From: Gp13-AA77 sp035516075
GTDB lineage: Bacteria; Acidobacteriota; Terriglobia; UBA7540
Direction: 5' to 3'
Assembly: GCA_035516075.1 (NCBI GenBank)
Contig: DATJAQ010000164.1
Span: 1 to 35,446, forward strand
DNA: 35,446 bases
Below the pieces are notes generated by a model. The model searched no databases and was not told the origin of the DNA. It saw only the letters and a program-made list of their open reading frames with translations. Within the stretch, counting starts at the first letter, position 1; every line of letters starts with the position of its first letter. The position numbers and the translations under genes were made by a program. Below, piece by piece: positions 1-7,320 of the stretch.

Positions 1-109
1 CTTTGAAATCAAGTTGTTCCAAAAAAGGCGCGTTTTTCGCCCCCGGCACGGCACCGTCCGGCGCCGGCCCAAAAAACCCGAAAATGACGGTCTTTGAAAT
101 CAAGTTGTT
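1..109 (+). repeat. 18-bp direct repeat pair upstream of leuA
   Basis: The 18-mer CTTTGAAATCAAGTTGTT occurs at 1-18 and again, identically, at 92-109. The DNA between the copies has runs of A and C and no convincing gene. Similar A/T-rich words (TTATTGAAAAC, CCTTTAGAATTC) occur in the non-coding region near 24.0 kb, so these may be copies of one interspersed repeat. That link is only suggestive. Confidence 0.6.
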
Positions 110-246
110 TCAGCCGAGCCTCCATCCTGAGTGAGCTGACAGACCGCGCCGCCACCCCAAGGCGCCCCATTCGCGGCTTCGTCGAAGGCACAAATCTCCC
201 GCGGAAAACGGCGGGGGTGTGGATATTTTGCCGCCGATTCGAGACA

Positions 247-354
247 ATGTGCTTTCTCCTCGTCCTCTGCGATTCGGGGTTATTGTCCGCGGTCTGCAGG
301 GTGCAGGCTGCGGGCGTTAGAGAGGGTAGGTTTAGGGTAGGAAGGTCCCTATGA
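247..354 (+). CDS. Candidate Leu/Val-rich leader peptide of leuA
   Basis: This is a 35-codon ORF starting at ATG 247. Its stop TGA overlaps the leuA start in an ATGA arrangement, which is typical of translational coupling. The peptide begins MCFLLVLCDSGLLSAV and contains 6 Leu and 5 Val in 35 residues, with Leu codons CTC CTC, CTC and TTA TTG close together. A stable hairpin (287-313) lies inside it, after the Leu codons. This resembles leader peptides that sense branched-chain aminoacyl-tRNA. There is no T-run after the hairpin, so control, if real, would act on translation rather than by a classic terminator. The Shine-Dalgarno sequence is weak (GAG). It is a candidate only and could be chance. 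Confidence 0.3.
   Translation: MCFLLVLCDSGLLSAVCRVQAAGVREGRFRVGRSL
287..313 (+). promoter_or_regulatory. Strong hairpin in the leuA leader
   Basis: Arms CCGCGGTCTGCA (287-298) and TGCAGGCTGCGG (302-313) can pair along 12 bp, counting two G-U pairs on each side of a G-C pair, around a GGG loop. The hairpin ends 37 bp before the leuA ATG and has no following T-run. It could be a regulatory leader structure or simply a GC-rich fold. Confidence 0.4.
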
Positions 355-1910
355 AAACCTCAACCGAGGTGAGTAAGCGGCAGAAGGTGGCAGTGTTCGA
401 CACGACGCTGCGTGACGGCGAGCAAGCGGCCGGGACGAGGCTGGGCAGCCGGGATAAGCTGACGCTGGCGCGGCAGTTGGCCCGGCTGAAAGTCGACGTG
501 ATCGAGGCAGGATATCCCGCTTCTTCGCCCGAAGACTTCGACGCCGTCAAGCGGATCGCTCAGGAAGTTGAAGGCCCGGAAATCTGCGGATTGTCCCGCG
601 CCGTGCCCGAAGACATCGAAGCCTGCGGCAAGGCGCTGGCCCGGGCCAAGCGGCCCCGCATTCACACCGGGATCGGCGTATCGGAACTTCACATCCTGGG
701 CAAGTTTCGCGACGAAAAATATGGCAAGACGCTGGGTGAGAAGAAGGTGAAAATGGTCCGGATGGCGGTGGACGCGGTGAAGCGCGCCCGCAGCTACGCC
801 GATAGCGTTGAGTTTTACGCTGAAGACTCCGGCCGCGCCGAGCCGGCCTACCTCTACGAAGTGCTCGAGGCCGCCATCGACGCCGGGGCGACGGTGGTGA
901 ACGTTCCCGACACCACGGGCTACGCGGTGCCGGAGCAGTACGGAGCGCTGATTCTCGGCATTCGCCGGAACGTTCCCAACATCCAGCGAGCCACCATCAG
1001 CGTGCACTGCCACGACGATCTGGGCCTGGCGGTGGCCAATTCGCTGGCCGGCATCTCGAACGGCGCCCGCCAAGTAGAGGGCACGATCAACGGAATCGGG
1101 GAGCGGGCGGGCAACGCGGCGCTGGAAGAAATCGTCATGGCCCTGCGCACGCGGGCCGACTTCTTCGGCGTGACCACGGGCGTCGACACGCGCGAGCTGT
1201 GCCGCACCAGCCGCCTGGTGTCGGACTTGCTCGGCACGGTGGTTCCGCCCAACAAAGCCGTGGTGGGCGCGAATGCTTTCGCCCATAGCTCGGGAATCCA
1301 CGTGGACGGCGTTCTGAAGGACCGGCAGACCTACGAAATCATGCGCCCGGAAGACGTGGGCCTCACCGAAAGCCAGGTGGTGTTGACGGCGCGCACGGGG
1401 CGGGCGGGCTTGCGCGCCCGCCTGGAAAAGCTCGGATACCGGCTTTCCAAGGAGGATCTCGACGCCACTTACCAGCGGTTTCTGGCCGTGGCGGATAAGA
1501 AGCTCGAGGTGTTCGACGCCGACCTGGTGGCCATTATGCACGACGAGCTGCACCCGGTGCCCGAAGTGTGGCAGCTCGACTACCTGCAGGTTTCCAGCGG
1601 CACCTCGGCCATCCCAACCGCCACTTTGCGCCTGCGCGTACACGGCGAGCAGCGCGAGGGCGCCGCTATCGGAAACGGGCCGGTGGACGCCGTCTACCGG
1701 GCGATCACCGCGCTCGCGGGAGACTCGGCGCGCCTGGTGCGCTACGACATTCACGCCGTCACCAGCGGCACGGAAGCCCTGGGCGAAGTGACGGTGCAGC
1801 TCGAAAAAGGGGACCGCCGGGTGGTGGGGCGGGGCGCCTCCACCGACGTGATTGAAGCCAGCGCCAAGGCGTATCTGGACGGTCTCAACCGGCTGGCGCA
1901 CTTGAGGTAG
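351..1910 (+). CDS. leuA: 2-isopropylmalate synthase
   Basis: LeuA condenses acetyl-CoA with 2-oxoisovalerate, the first committed step of leucine synthesis in the cytoplasm. The 519-residue length fits the long bacterial class. The N-terminal TIM barrel starts with the family signature FDTTLRDGEQ (16-25, metal ligand D17). The metal-binding HCHDD (His219, His221) and GERAGN (Asn255) motifs follow. The C-terminal third is the LeuA allosteric domain, with the motif GASTDVIEAS near residue 490, so leucine feedback inhibition is expected. The start at 351 has AGGAAGG just upstream. The gene heads a leuA-ilvB-ilvN run on the plus strand and may be preceded by a coupled leader ORF. A homocitrate or citramalate synthase is less likely, given the neighbours and the complete allosteric domain. 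Confidence 0.95.
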   Translation: MKTSTEVSKRQKVAVFDTTLRDGEQAAGTRLGSRDKLTLARQLARLKVDVIEAGYPASSPEDFDAVKRIAQEVEGPEICGLSRAVPEDIEACGKALARAKRPRIHTGIGVSELHILGKFRDEKYGKTLGEKKVKMVRMAVDAVKRARSYADSVEFYAEDSGRAEPAYLYEVLEAAIDAGATVVNVPDTTGYAVPEQYGALILGIRRNVPNIQRATISVHCHDDLGLAVANSLAGISNGARQVEGTINGIGERAGNAALEEIVMALRTRADFFGVTTGVDTRELCRTSRLVSDLLGTVVPPNKAVVGANAFAHSSGIHVDGVLKDRQTYEIMRPEDVGLTESQVVLTARTGRAGLRARLEKLGYRLSKEDLDATYQRFLAVADKKLEVFDADLVAIMHDELHPVPEVWQLDYLQVSSGTSAIPTATLRLRVHGEQREGAAIGNGPVDAVYRAITALAGDSARLVRYDIHAVTSGTEALGEVTVQLEKGDRRVVGRGASTDVIEASAKAYLDGLNRLAHLR

Positions 1911-1973
1911 CAGGCCGCGCCGGGAGCACTCGGCATGCGCGAAGGCGCAGCATGCCCTGAAACGCGGCGAAAG

Positions 1974-2101
1974 GGCGGGGTTTCAACCCCGCCGTTCGCG
2001 ACGGCAATTCCGAGGGGCCTTCAGGCCCTGAAGGCGGCATTCTTCAGGGGCTAAAGCCGCAACATAAGTCGACGCGGTTGCGGCGGGGTTGAAACCCCGC
2101 C
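1974..2101. repeat. Composite palindromic repeat between leuA and ilvB
   Basis: Two 20-bp palindromes, GGCGGGGTTTCAACCCCGCC (1974-1993) and GGCGGGGTTGAAACCCCGCC (2082-2101), are inverted copies of each other and bracket the element. A third palindrome, CCTTCAGG-C-CCTGAAGG, lies at 2018-2034. The whole can fold as several hairpins and looks like a REP/BIME-type element. It sits inside the 245-bp leuA-ilvB gap, so it could also modulate mRNA stability or cause partial termination. Confidence 0.7.
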
Positions 2102-2155
2102 CTCCGGCGACCTGAAGGGCGGCGAGCAGGGAAATGACCTGCGGGGAGTGCGATT

Positions 2156-3865
2156 ATGATGAAAACCGGAGCGCAGATTCTGTGGGAGTGCCTGGAGCGC
2201 GAGGGCGTGAAGCACGTCTTCGGCTATCCCGGCGGAGCGATTCTGCCGGCCTATGACGCCCTGAAGCACAGCAGCATCCATCACGTGCTGGTGCGCCACG
2301 AGCAGGGCGCGACGCACATGGCGGACGGCTACGCGCGCGCCAGCGGAAAAGTGGGCGTGGCCGTGGCCACCTCGGGCCCGGGAGCCACCAACATGGTGAC
2401 GGGCATCGCCACCGCCATGCTCGACTCCTCCCCCATCGTCTGCATCACGGGCCAGGTGGGCAGCAAGCTGATCGGGTCTGACGCGTTTCAGGAAACCGAC
2501 ATCACCGGGGTGACGCTGCCCATCACCAAGCACAACTATCTGGTGACGCACGCCGGCGAATTGGCGCGAACCCTGCGCGAGGCGTTCTACGTGGCGCGCT
2601 CCGGACGGCCCGGGCCCGTCCTGGTGGACATCACCAAAGACGCACAACAGTCCTCGTGCGAGTTCGACTGGGAAGCCGCCAAGCCGCAACTGCCGGGCTA
2701 CCGTCCGGACCTGTCGCCGACTGCCCAGGAGTACGCCCAGGCGCTCGAGCTGATCCACACCGCCAAGCGGCCGGTGATCCTGGCCGGTCACGGCATTTTG
2801 GTGTCGGGCGCGATGCAGGAGGCCCGCAAACTGGCCGAGCGCACCGGCATCCCGGTGGCCATGACGCTGCTCGGCCTGGGCGCGCTGCCGGCTTCGCACC
2901 CGCTGAACCTGGGCATGATGGGCATGCACGGCGAAGCCTGGGTGAACCAGACCATTCAGGACGCCGATCTGCTGATCGCGGTGGGGATGAGGTTCGACGA
3001 CCGCGTTACGGGTAGTCTGAAGACCTACGCACCGAACGCCCGGAAGATCCACCTGGACATCGATCCGGCCGAAATCAACAAGAACGTCAAGGTTGACGTG
3101 GCGCTGATTGGCGACGTGCGCGAGGTCTTGTGCGAACTGCTGCCCAAGATCGAATCGACCGACTGTGGCGAGTGGCGCGATTACATCGACCGCCTGAAGG
3201 GCGACGCCGCGGTGCGCGACATCCAGAATCTGCCCGATAACGGGCACCTGTACGCCGCGCACGTCATCAACGACTTGTGGCGCGAAGCCCGCGGCAGTCA
3301 TACCGTGGTGGTCACCGACGTGGGCCAGCACCAGATGTGGGAGGCGCAATATTACAAGCATGAGGAGCCTTTCTCGCTGATCACCTCCGGCGGCCTGGGA
3401 ACCATGGGGTTCGCGTTGCCGGCGGCCATCGGCGTCAAGGTGGCGCGCCCGGAGGCTGAGGTGTGGGTGGTGGTGGGCGACGGCGGCTTCCAGATGACCA
3501 TGGCCGAGATGGCCACCCTGGTTCAGGAGGAGTTGAAGCTCAACATCGCCATCATCAACAACGGCTACCTGGGGATGGTACGCCAGTGGCAGGAGTTCTT
3601 CTACGAACGCAACTATCAGGCGACGCCGCTGCTGAGTCCCGACTTCGCAAAGCTGGCCGAGGCTTATGGCATTCGCAGCGCCGTGGTCACCCAGCGCTCG
3701 CAGGTGGTGCCGGCGGTCCAGGCGGCGCGCCGGCACCCTGGGCCGGTACTGATCGACTTCAAGGTGGAGCAGGAGGATTCGGTGTATCCGATGGTGGCAG
3801 CAGGGGCGGCTTTGCACGAAATGATCAGGCGGCCGAATCCGCTGGAGGAGACGGCTGAGGAGTAG
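2156..3865 (+). CDS. ilvB: Acetolactate synthase, large catalytic subunit
   Basis: This is the ThDP-dependent enzyme that makes 2-acetolactate or 2-aceto-2-hydroxybutyrate, the first shared step of valine, leucine and isoleucine synthesis. At 569 residues it has the three usual domains. The N-terminal pyrimidine-binding domain carries VFGYPGGAIL and the catalytic Glu in RHEQGATHMADGYARA (about residue 49). The central FAD/nucleotide-fold domain follows, then the C-terminal ThDP-binding motif beginning VVGDGGFQMT (about 440-448) and ending at the IINNGYLGMVRQW segment. Two ATGs lie in tandem at 2156 and 2159. GGGGAG lies 8-11 bp upstream, so either could be used. The regulatory subunit follows downstream after a repeat. 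Confidence 0.96.
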   Translation: MMKTGAQILWECLEREGVKHVFGYPGGAILPAYDALKHSSIHHVLVRHEQGATHMADGYARASGKVGVAVATSGPGATNMVTGIATAMLDSSPIVCITGQVGSKLIGSDAFQETDITGVTLPITKHNYLVTHAGELARTLREAFYVARSGRPGPVLVDITKDAQQSSCEFDWEAAKPQLPGYRPDLSPTAQEYAQALELIHTAKRPVILAGHGILVSGAMQEARKLAERTGIPVAMTLLGLGALPASHPLNLGMMGMHGEAWVNQTIQDADLLIAVGMRFDDRVTGSLKTYAPNARKIHLDIDPAEINKNVKVDVALIGDVREVLCELLPKIESTDCGEWRDYIDRLKGDAAVRDIQNLPDNGHLYAAHVINDLWREARGSHTVVVTDVGQHQMWEAQYYKHEEPFSLITSGGLGTMGFALPAAIGVKVARPEAEVWVVVGDGGFQMTMAEMATLVQEELKLNIAIINNGYLGMVRQWQEFFYERNYQATPLLSPDFAKLAEAYGIRSAVVTQRSQVVPAVQAARRHPGPVLIDFKVEQEDSVYPMVAAGAALHEMIRRPNPLEETAEE

Positions 3866-3971
3866 TCCGCAGATTACACAGATCTATGAAACGGAAAAGC
3901 ACAGTGCTGGCAGGCTCGCGGGAATGTTCTTTTCGCGTGTTTAAGTCTGCGTAATCTGCGTAATCTGTGGA
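3866..3971. repeat. Inverted-repeat element between ilvB and ilvN
   Basis: The left arm TCCGCAGATTACACAGAT (3866-3883) starts immediately after the ilvB stop. The right arm, ATCTGCGTAATCTGTGGA (3954-3971), matches its reverse complement at 16 of 18 positions, and the 10-bp word is partly repeated in tandem just before it. Similar AGATTACGCAGATT-type words are common intergenic repeats in many bacteria. The element fills almost the whole ilvB-ilvN gap and would form a large stem-loop in the transcript. Confidence 0.7.
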
Positions 3972-3987
3972 TGCGGATTGAAAAACT

Positions 3988-4539
3988 ATGATGAATACCT
4001 TCGTCGTATACGTGGAAAACAAGCCGGGCGTGCTCACCCGGGTGGCGTCGCTGTTCCGCCGCCGCGCCTTCAACATCGACTCGCTGACGGTGGGGCGCAC
4101 GGAGAAGCCCGAGGTCTCGCGGATGACGATTACGGCGGAGGCCGACCGCGACCAGGCGCGCCGCATTGAAGCCAACCTCTATAAGCTCGTCAACGTGCTT
4201 CTGGTTGAAAACATCACCGCGCAGCCGGCGATCGTCCGCGATCTGGCCATGATCAAGGTGGGGGCCACTCACGAGGCGCGCTCCCACGTGCTGGAGTTGG
4301 CGGGCGTTTTTCGGGCGCGGGTGGTGGACGTCTCGCCGGAATCGCTGACCATCGAAATCACCGGCGCCGAAGACAAGATCGACGGGCTGCTGGAAGTGCT
4401 TCGTCCCTACGGTGTGCTGGAAATGGTGCGCACGGGCATCGTGGCCATGCGCCGCGGGAACAGGCCCGCTGCCGGGGCCTCCGCAGCGAACACGCTTCCC
4501 CAGGTCGCGATGGATGACGATTTCTCGCCCTCTGTTTAG
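3988..4539 (+). CDS. ilvN: Acetolactate synthase, small regulatory subunit
   Basis: This is the valine-sensing regulatory subunit that binds and activates IlvB. The 183 residues start with an ACT domain (FVVYVENKPGVLTRVASLF, followed by FNIDSLTVGRTE), the expected N-terminus. The C-terminal ALS small-subunit domain follows and includes LAMIKVGATHEARS and GLLEVLRPYGVLEMVRTG. The length fits the long IlvN/IlvH class, with about 20 extra low-complexity residues at the end. Two start codons lie in tandem (3988, 3991) with a poor Shine-Dalgarno sequence. It therefore probably depends on read-through from ilvB across the inverted repeat. ilvC, often next in such operons, is not present downstream. 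Confidence 0.95.
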   Translation: MMNTFVVYVENKPGVLTRVASLFRRRAFNIDSLTVGRTEKPEVSRMTITAEADRDQARRIEANLYKLVNVLLVENITAQPAIVRDLAMIKVGATHEARSHVLELAGVFRARVVDVSPESLTIEITGAEDKIDGLLEVLRPYGVLEMVRTGIVAMRRGNRPAAGASAANTLPQVAMDDDFSPSV

Positions 4540-4563
4540 TGAGCCTCCCCACGCGCGCTCCGT

Positions 4564-4592
4564 CGGACCATCCCCACGCGCGTGGGGAGAAC
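4564..4592. repeat. 16-bp perfect palindrome with a type I-E CRISPR-repeat-like layout
   Basis: CCCCACGCGCGTGGGG (4572-4587) is a perfect palindrome 32 bp after the ilvN stop. Extended to 29 bp it reads CGG...ATCCCC-N8-GGGGA...C, the same layout as type I-E CRISPR repeats. Only one full copy exists; a half copy (CTCCCCACGCGCG) lies about 24 bp upstream. There are no spacers and no cas genes. It may instead be the ilvN transcription terminator or a REP unit. Confidence 0.45.
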
Positions 4593-4651
4593 TCTGCCGC
4601 CCCCGCCGAAACCCAAGCCCTAACCCCTAGCCCCCGCCTTCCCGCTCGCAT

Positions 4652-5188
4652 TCAATGCGGCCGCTCAGCAGCGTGCGGCAAGACCGGAATTGCGGGCCTG
4701 GGAGGCACTGGCATCACCGTATGCTCATGCGATCGCATAGCGGCGACCCTGGCCGGCATTTCCTTTGGACCTTCGGGCAGATGCACTTCCTGCAACCGCA
4801 CCTTCTCAAAGCCACGCCGACGCGCCACGATACGGTAATCGAAGGCGATGCTCGAACTGCCGCCTCCGAGTTCGCGCACGGTGAAGCCCGCAGCCGTCTT
4901 GCTGGCTACATACAATCCGTGGCAGTCGCCGTTCGGAGTGAGAAAGACATGATAGTCCACCGTGGTGTCATCGGTTTGAAGAAACTCAGGGTCGGGCGCG
5001 ACTTCGGCCGCGCCACCTTGCAACCGCGCGGTACCGAAATCTTCAAACCAGTTCTCGGGGCTCTCCACCGCGTACAGCGCCACCTCCCGTGCGGCCTGCA
5101 GCTTAAACCGAGTCCGCCCCGTGCCATTGAATGAGTATTCGAACGAGCCGGGTCCGAAGCCGCCACGCCCGTGCGCCTGGGCGTACCT
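4652..5188 (-). pseudogene. 5'-truncated fragment of an exported acidobacterial protein (C-terminal domain)
   Basis: The open frame runs from a TGA at 5189-5191 to the stop at 4652. Its only ordinary start is GTG at 5083, inside a conserved stretch. Upstream of that GTG the frame still reads coding-like residues (SFEYSFNGTGRTRFKLQAAR, then EVALYAVESPENWFEDFG). This resembles, from memory, a C-terminal domain common in large Acidobacteria proteins, with the later segments YHVFLTPNGDCHGLYVASK and FDYRIVARRRGFE. The N-terminal part of such proteins is missing, so I read it as a decayed remnant. A small free-standing protein from GTG 5083 (143 residues) remains possible. The function is unknown. 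Confidence 0.55.
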
Positions 5189-5203
5189 TCAGCGGACGGC
5201 ACC

Positions 5204-5234
5204 AGGGTGGGCCAACCCAAGGCTGGCCCACCCT
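5204..5234 (-). terminator. Hairpin downstream of the PEP-CTERM gene
   Basis: The perfect 11-bp arms AGGGTGGGCCA (5204-5214) and TGGCCCACCCT (5224-5234) enclose a 9-nt loop, 20 bp after the end of the PEP-CTERM gene. There is no clear T-run. It could be a terminator or a REP-like repeat. Confidence 0.5.
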
Positions 5235-5253
5235 CAGTCGCGAGAGTCTCATC

Positions 5254-5907
5254 TCACGACTTTATCCGGCGGCGGAACAACGCGTAGGCGCCCATCAGAA
5301 ACGTCCCTACCAGGAACATGTTGGCCGGCTCAGGCGTAGTGGTGAATTCGCCGGTCGAAACCGTCGCTCCCCACTCGGTGCCAACGGGATCCGACACCAG
5401 TGCGGTCAGGATGCCGGTGGGGGGGGGCGGCGGGCCGTTGAAGTCCGAAAGCCGATTAAGCGTGTAATCAAACTCCTGATTACTGCCCGTCCAGACGCCG
5501 TCAAAATCCACCCCGCCGTCACTGTACATGAGCGTGTACGAGGCGGTTTGTAGGCCCGTTCCGACATCGACTGTGAACGAGTTGGGCACGGGCGCGAAAT
5601 CCTGGCCGCTAACCAGTGTGAATGCCAGGGAAGTGGCCGGGAAATTCGTGGTGAGCGTATACGGGGTTGGGTTGGCGCCGGAGAGCGTGCAGGTCGAGCC
5701 TGAGCACACCGGAGGCGGACCCGCAGAAGTAACTCCGAACCACACGTCGATCACTCCGCCGCCCGCATTTTCCACCACCACATCCTGGCTGCTCGGGCCG
5801 ATGACAATCGTATCAGCGCGAGCCGGAATACAACTAAGAGCGAGGAATGCAATTGCCGGCGCGAGGCCGAAGCCTTCGCGCAACACCAAGTTCGTCAAGC
5901 GCTTCAT
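5254..5907 (-). CDS. PEP-CTERM sorting-domain exported protein
   Basis: I place the start at ATG 5907 because AAGGGAGGA lies just upstream. An in-frame start at 5934 has no such site. The 217-residue protein has a signal peptide (basic MKRLTN, hydrophobic stretch, ARA cleavage site near residue 32). The body is Thr/Ser/Gly-rich and beta-type, with one Cys pair (PPVCSGSTCTL) and a proline run, PPPPPTG. The last 27 residues form a PEP-CTERM tail: TTPEPANMF, a hydrophobic helix, then FRRR. The tail predicts export and processing by exosortase/EpsH, usually linked to exopolysaccharide or biofilm matrix. No exosortase gene is in the window. The body matches no family I recognise. Confidence 0.85.
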   Translation of the reverse strand: MKRLTNLVLREGFGLAPAIAFLALSCIPARADTIVIGPSSQDVVVENAGGGVIDVWFGVTSAGPPPVCSGSTCTLSGANPTPYTLTTNFPATSLAFTLVSGQDFAPVPNSFTVDVGTGLQTASYTLMYSDGGVDFDGVWTGSNQEFDYTLNRLSDFNGPPPPPTGILTALVSDPVGTEWGATVSTGEFTTTPEPANMFLVGTFLMGAYALFRRRIKS

Positions 5908-6030
5908 ATGTCCTCCCTTAAATTTGAGATCCATCTCGTAGTTTCCTGTCTGCAGACAGGGTCGCGACGGTGTCCATGCGAGTCGCAGGCTTGCTTTCTA
6001 CCGCCACTTCCTGGCTCAGGTGATCGCCGC

Positions 6031-6420
6031 TTACACCGAGTCTGGCCTTTGCCCTTGACTCGGTTTTCCAATGCCATGGAGCACATTCACGATCTCGGCA
6101 ACCGGCGTGCTCTTCGGCAGAAAGGCGTCCGCTCCCCCTTCGAATGCCGCCCGCTCATGGGCTTCGTCTCCGAGAGCCGAAAGCAACACGACCTTGGCCT
6201 CCCGCAAACGCTCCTTCACCCGGCGGGCCGCCTCCAGGCCGTCGAGGCCTGGCAATTCAATGCTCATCATCACAATCTCCGGCTGAAGGCTCTCGGCAAG
6301 CTGCACGGCCTGCTCGCCGTCCATCGCCTCTGCCACTACTTCCAGCGCCGGGTCCTTCTCCAGGACGCGCCGCAGAAATCGACGGAAGTGAGACTGTTGG
6401 TCAGCAAGCAGGATGCGCAA
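6031..6420 (-). CDS. Stand-alone degenerate receiver domain lacking the phospho-acceptor Asp
   Basis: The 129 residues form a CheY-like receiver with no output domain. The acidic pocket is reduced to Asp7 (LLADQQ; the usual second acid is Gln8). The position of the phospho-acceptor Asp is Ser53 (EIVMMSIELPG, codon AGC). The switch Ser81 (VVLLSAL) and the conserved Lys103 (FLPKS) are kept. Conventional Asp phosphorylation is therefore unlikely, and it may act as a pseudo-receiver binding a partner constitutively. The start is TTG 6420; an in-frame stop lies a few codons upstream, so no ATG is available. It lies 259 bp downstream of the stressosome two-component operon on the same strand, and may be separately transcribed. 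Confidence 0.85.
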   Translation of the reverse strand: MRILLADQQSHFRRFLRRVLEKDPALEVVAEAMDGEQAVQLAESLQPEIVMMSIELPGLDGLEAARRVKERLREAKVVLLSALGDEAHERAAFEGGADAFLPKSTPVAEIVNVLHGIGKPSQGQRPDSV

Positions 6421-6679
6421 GCCCGCCCCATTTCAACCCGCCGCGATCAGGCGGCCTTCGCGCTCCACCCCTCCCGAGACACCTTCGACGGTACGTGCAC
6501 ACCCCGGCGCGTGCAATCCGGCAATCACTGGGTCTGGAGAAGGGAAATCGCCCACTCTTGAGGTAGGTGTTCTCCGTACGGTCCTCAAGGCAATTACGGA
6601 CGCAGACGTAGGGTATTCGCCTGAAATGAGCGGGGTCGTTGAAGCTTACGCCCTGGCAAGGGTCTACACGTTCGCGGGC

Positions 6680-7318
6680 TTAGGGCTGCACCATGCCGGT
6701 ACGAACGGCGTAGCGGACGAGGGTGGCCGTGTCGTGAATGTCGAGCTTCTGCATGATTCGGGAGCGGTGGGAGTCGGCCGTCTTGACGCTGATGCCGAGA
6801 ATCGACGCCACCTCTTTTGTTGACTTGCCCTCGGCCACCAGTTGGAGCACCTGCCGCTCGCGGGGGGTGAGCGCCGCGGAAGAAGCCTTCGGCTTGGCCC
6901 CGTGGACGTAGGAGTCCATGATGGTCTGCGAAATTTCCGGACTCATATAACGGAGGCCTTTGGAGACGTCGCGGATGGCCTGAATGAGGTCCTTGGCGGC
7001 CTTCGACTTCAGAACGTAGGCGCGGACGCCGGCTTCGAGCGCGTTCCGCACGTACGGGTCTTCACTGTGCACCGAGAGCAGCACCACCTGCGTCCGTGGG
7101 CTGGCGGCCTGGGTCTCGCGGGCCGCATCGATCCCATTCAGCATCGGCATGCCGATGTCGAAGATCGCGACCTCGGGCTTCAATTCCCCGGCGAGCCGGA
7201 CAGCCTCCCGGCCATCCGAGGCTTCGCCCACGACCGTGAATCCCTCGCGTTCCAGCAGGGCCCGCAAGCCCTCCCGCACCACCTGATGGTCTTCCGCCAG
7301 CAGTATGCGCGTCGCCAT
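6680..7318 (-). CDS. NarL/FixJ-family response regulator, stressosome-linked
   Basis: The 212-residue DNA-binding response regulator has a receiver domain (1-120) with acidic residues ED at 9-10, phospho-acceptor Asp54 (AIFDIGMP), the switch residue in VVLLSVH and Lys in YVLKSK. A LuxR-type HTH follows at about 147-210 (LTPRERQVLQLVAEGKSTKE, then the recognition helix in SVKTADSHRSRIMQKL). It starts 2 bp after the stop of the histidine kinase gene, so the two form a cognate pair and are co-transcribed. It is the predicted final output of the RsbRST-kinase chain. Its target promoters cannot be read from this window. Confidence 0.92.
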   Translation of the reverse strand: MATRILLAEDHQVVREGLRALLEREGFTVVGEASDGREAVRLAGELKPEVAIFDIGMPMLNGIDAARETQAASPRTQVVLLSVHSEDPYVRNALEAGVRAYVLKSKAAKDLIQAIRDVSKGLRYMSPEISQTIMDSYVHGAKPKASSAALTPRERQVLQLVAEGKSTKEVASILGISVKTADSHRSRIMQKLDIHDTATLVRYAVRTGMVQP

Positions 7319-7320
7319 GC

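Noticed and set aside
360..1901. Long minus-strand ORF (513 codons) opposite leuA
   Set aside because: It mirrors leuA codon structure in GC-rich DNA, is His/Arg/Gly-rich without any family motif, and the plus strand encodes a clear LeuA.
2051..3817. Long minus-strand ORF (588 codons) opposite ilvB
   Set aside because: It is a shadow frame of IlvB; low-complexity His/Arg/Gln text, no domain, and it runs across the palindromic repeat.
4547..4592. CRISPR array after ilvN
   Set aside because: There is only one full repeat-like unit and a half copy 24 bp away; no spacers of the expected 32 bp and no cas genes. Kept only as a low-interest observation.
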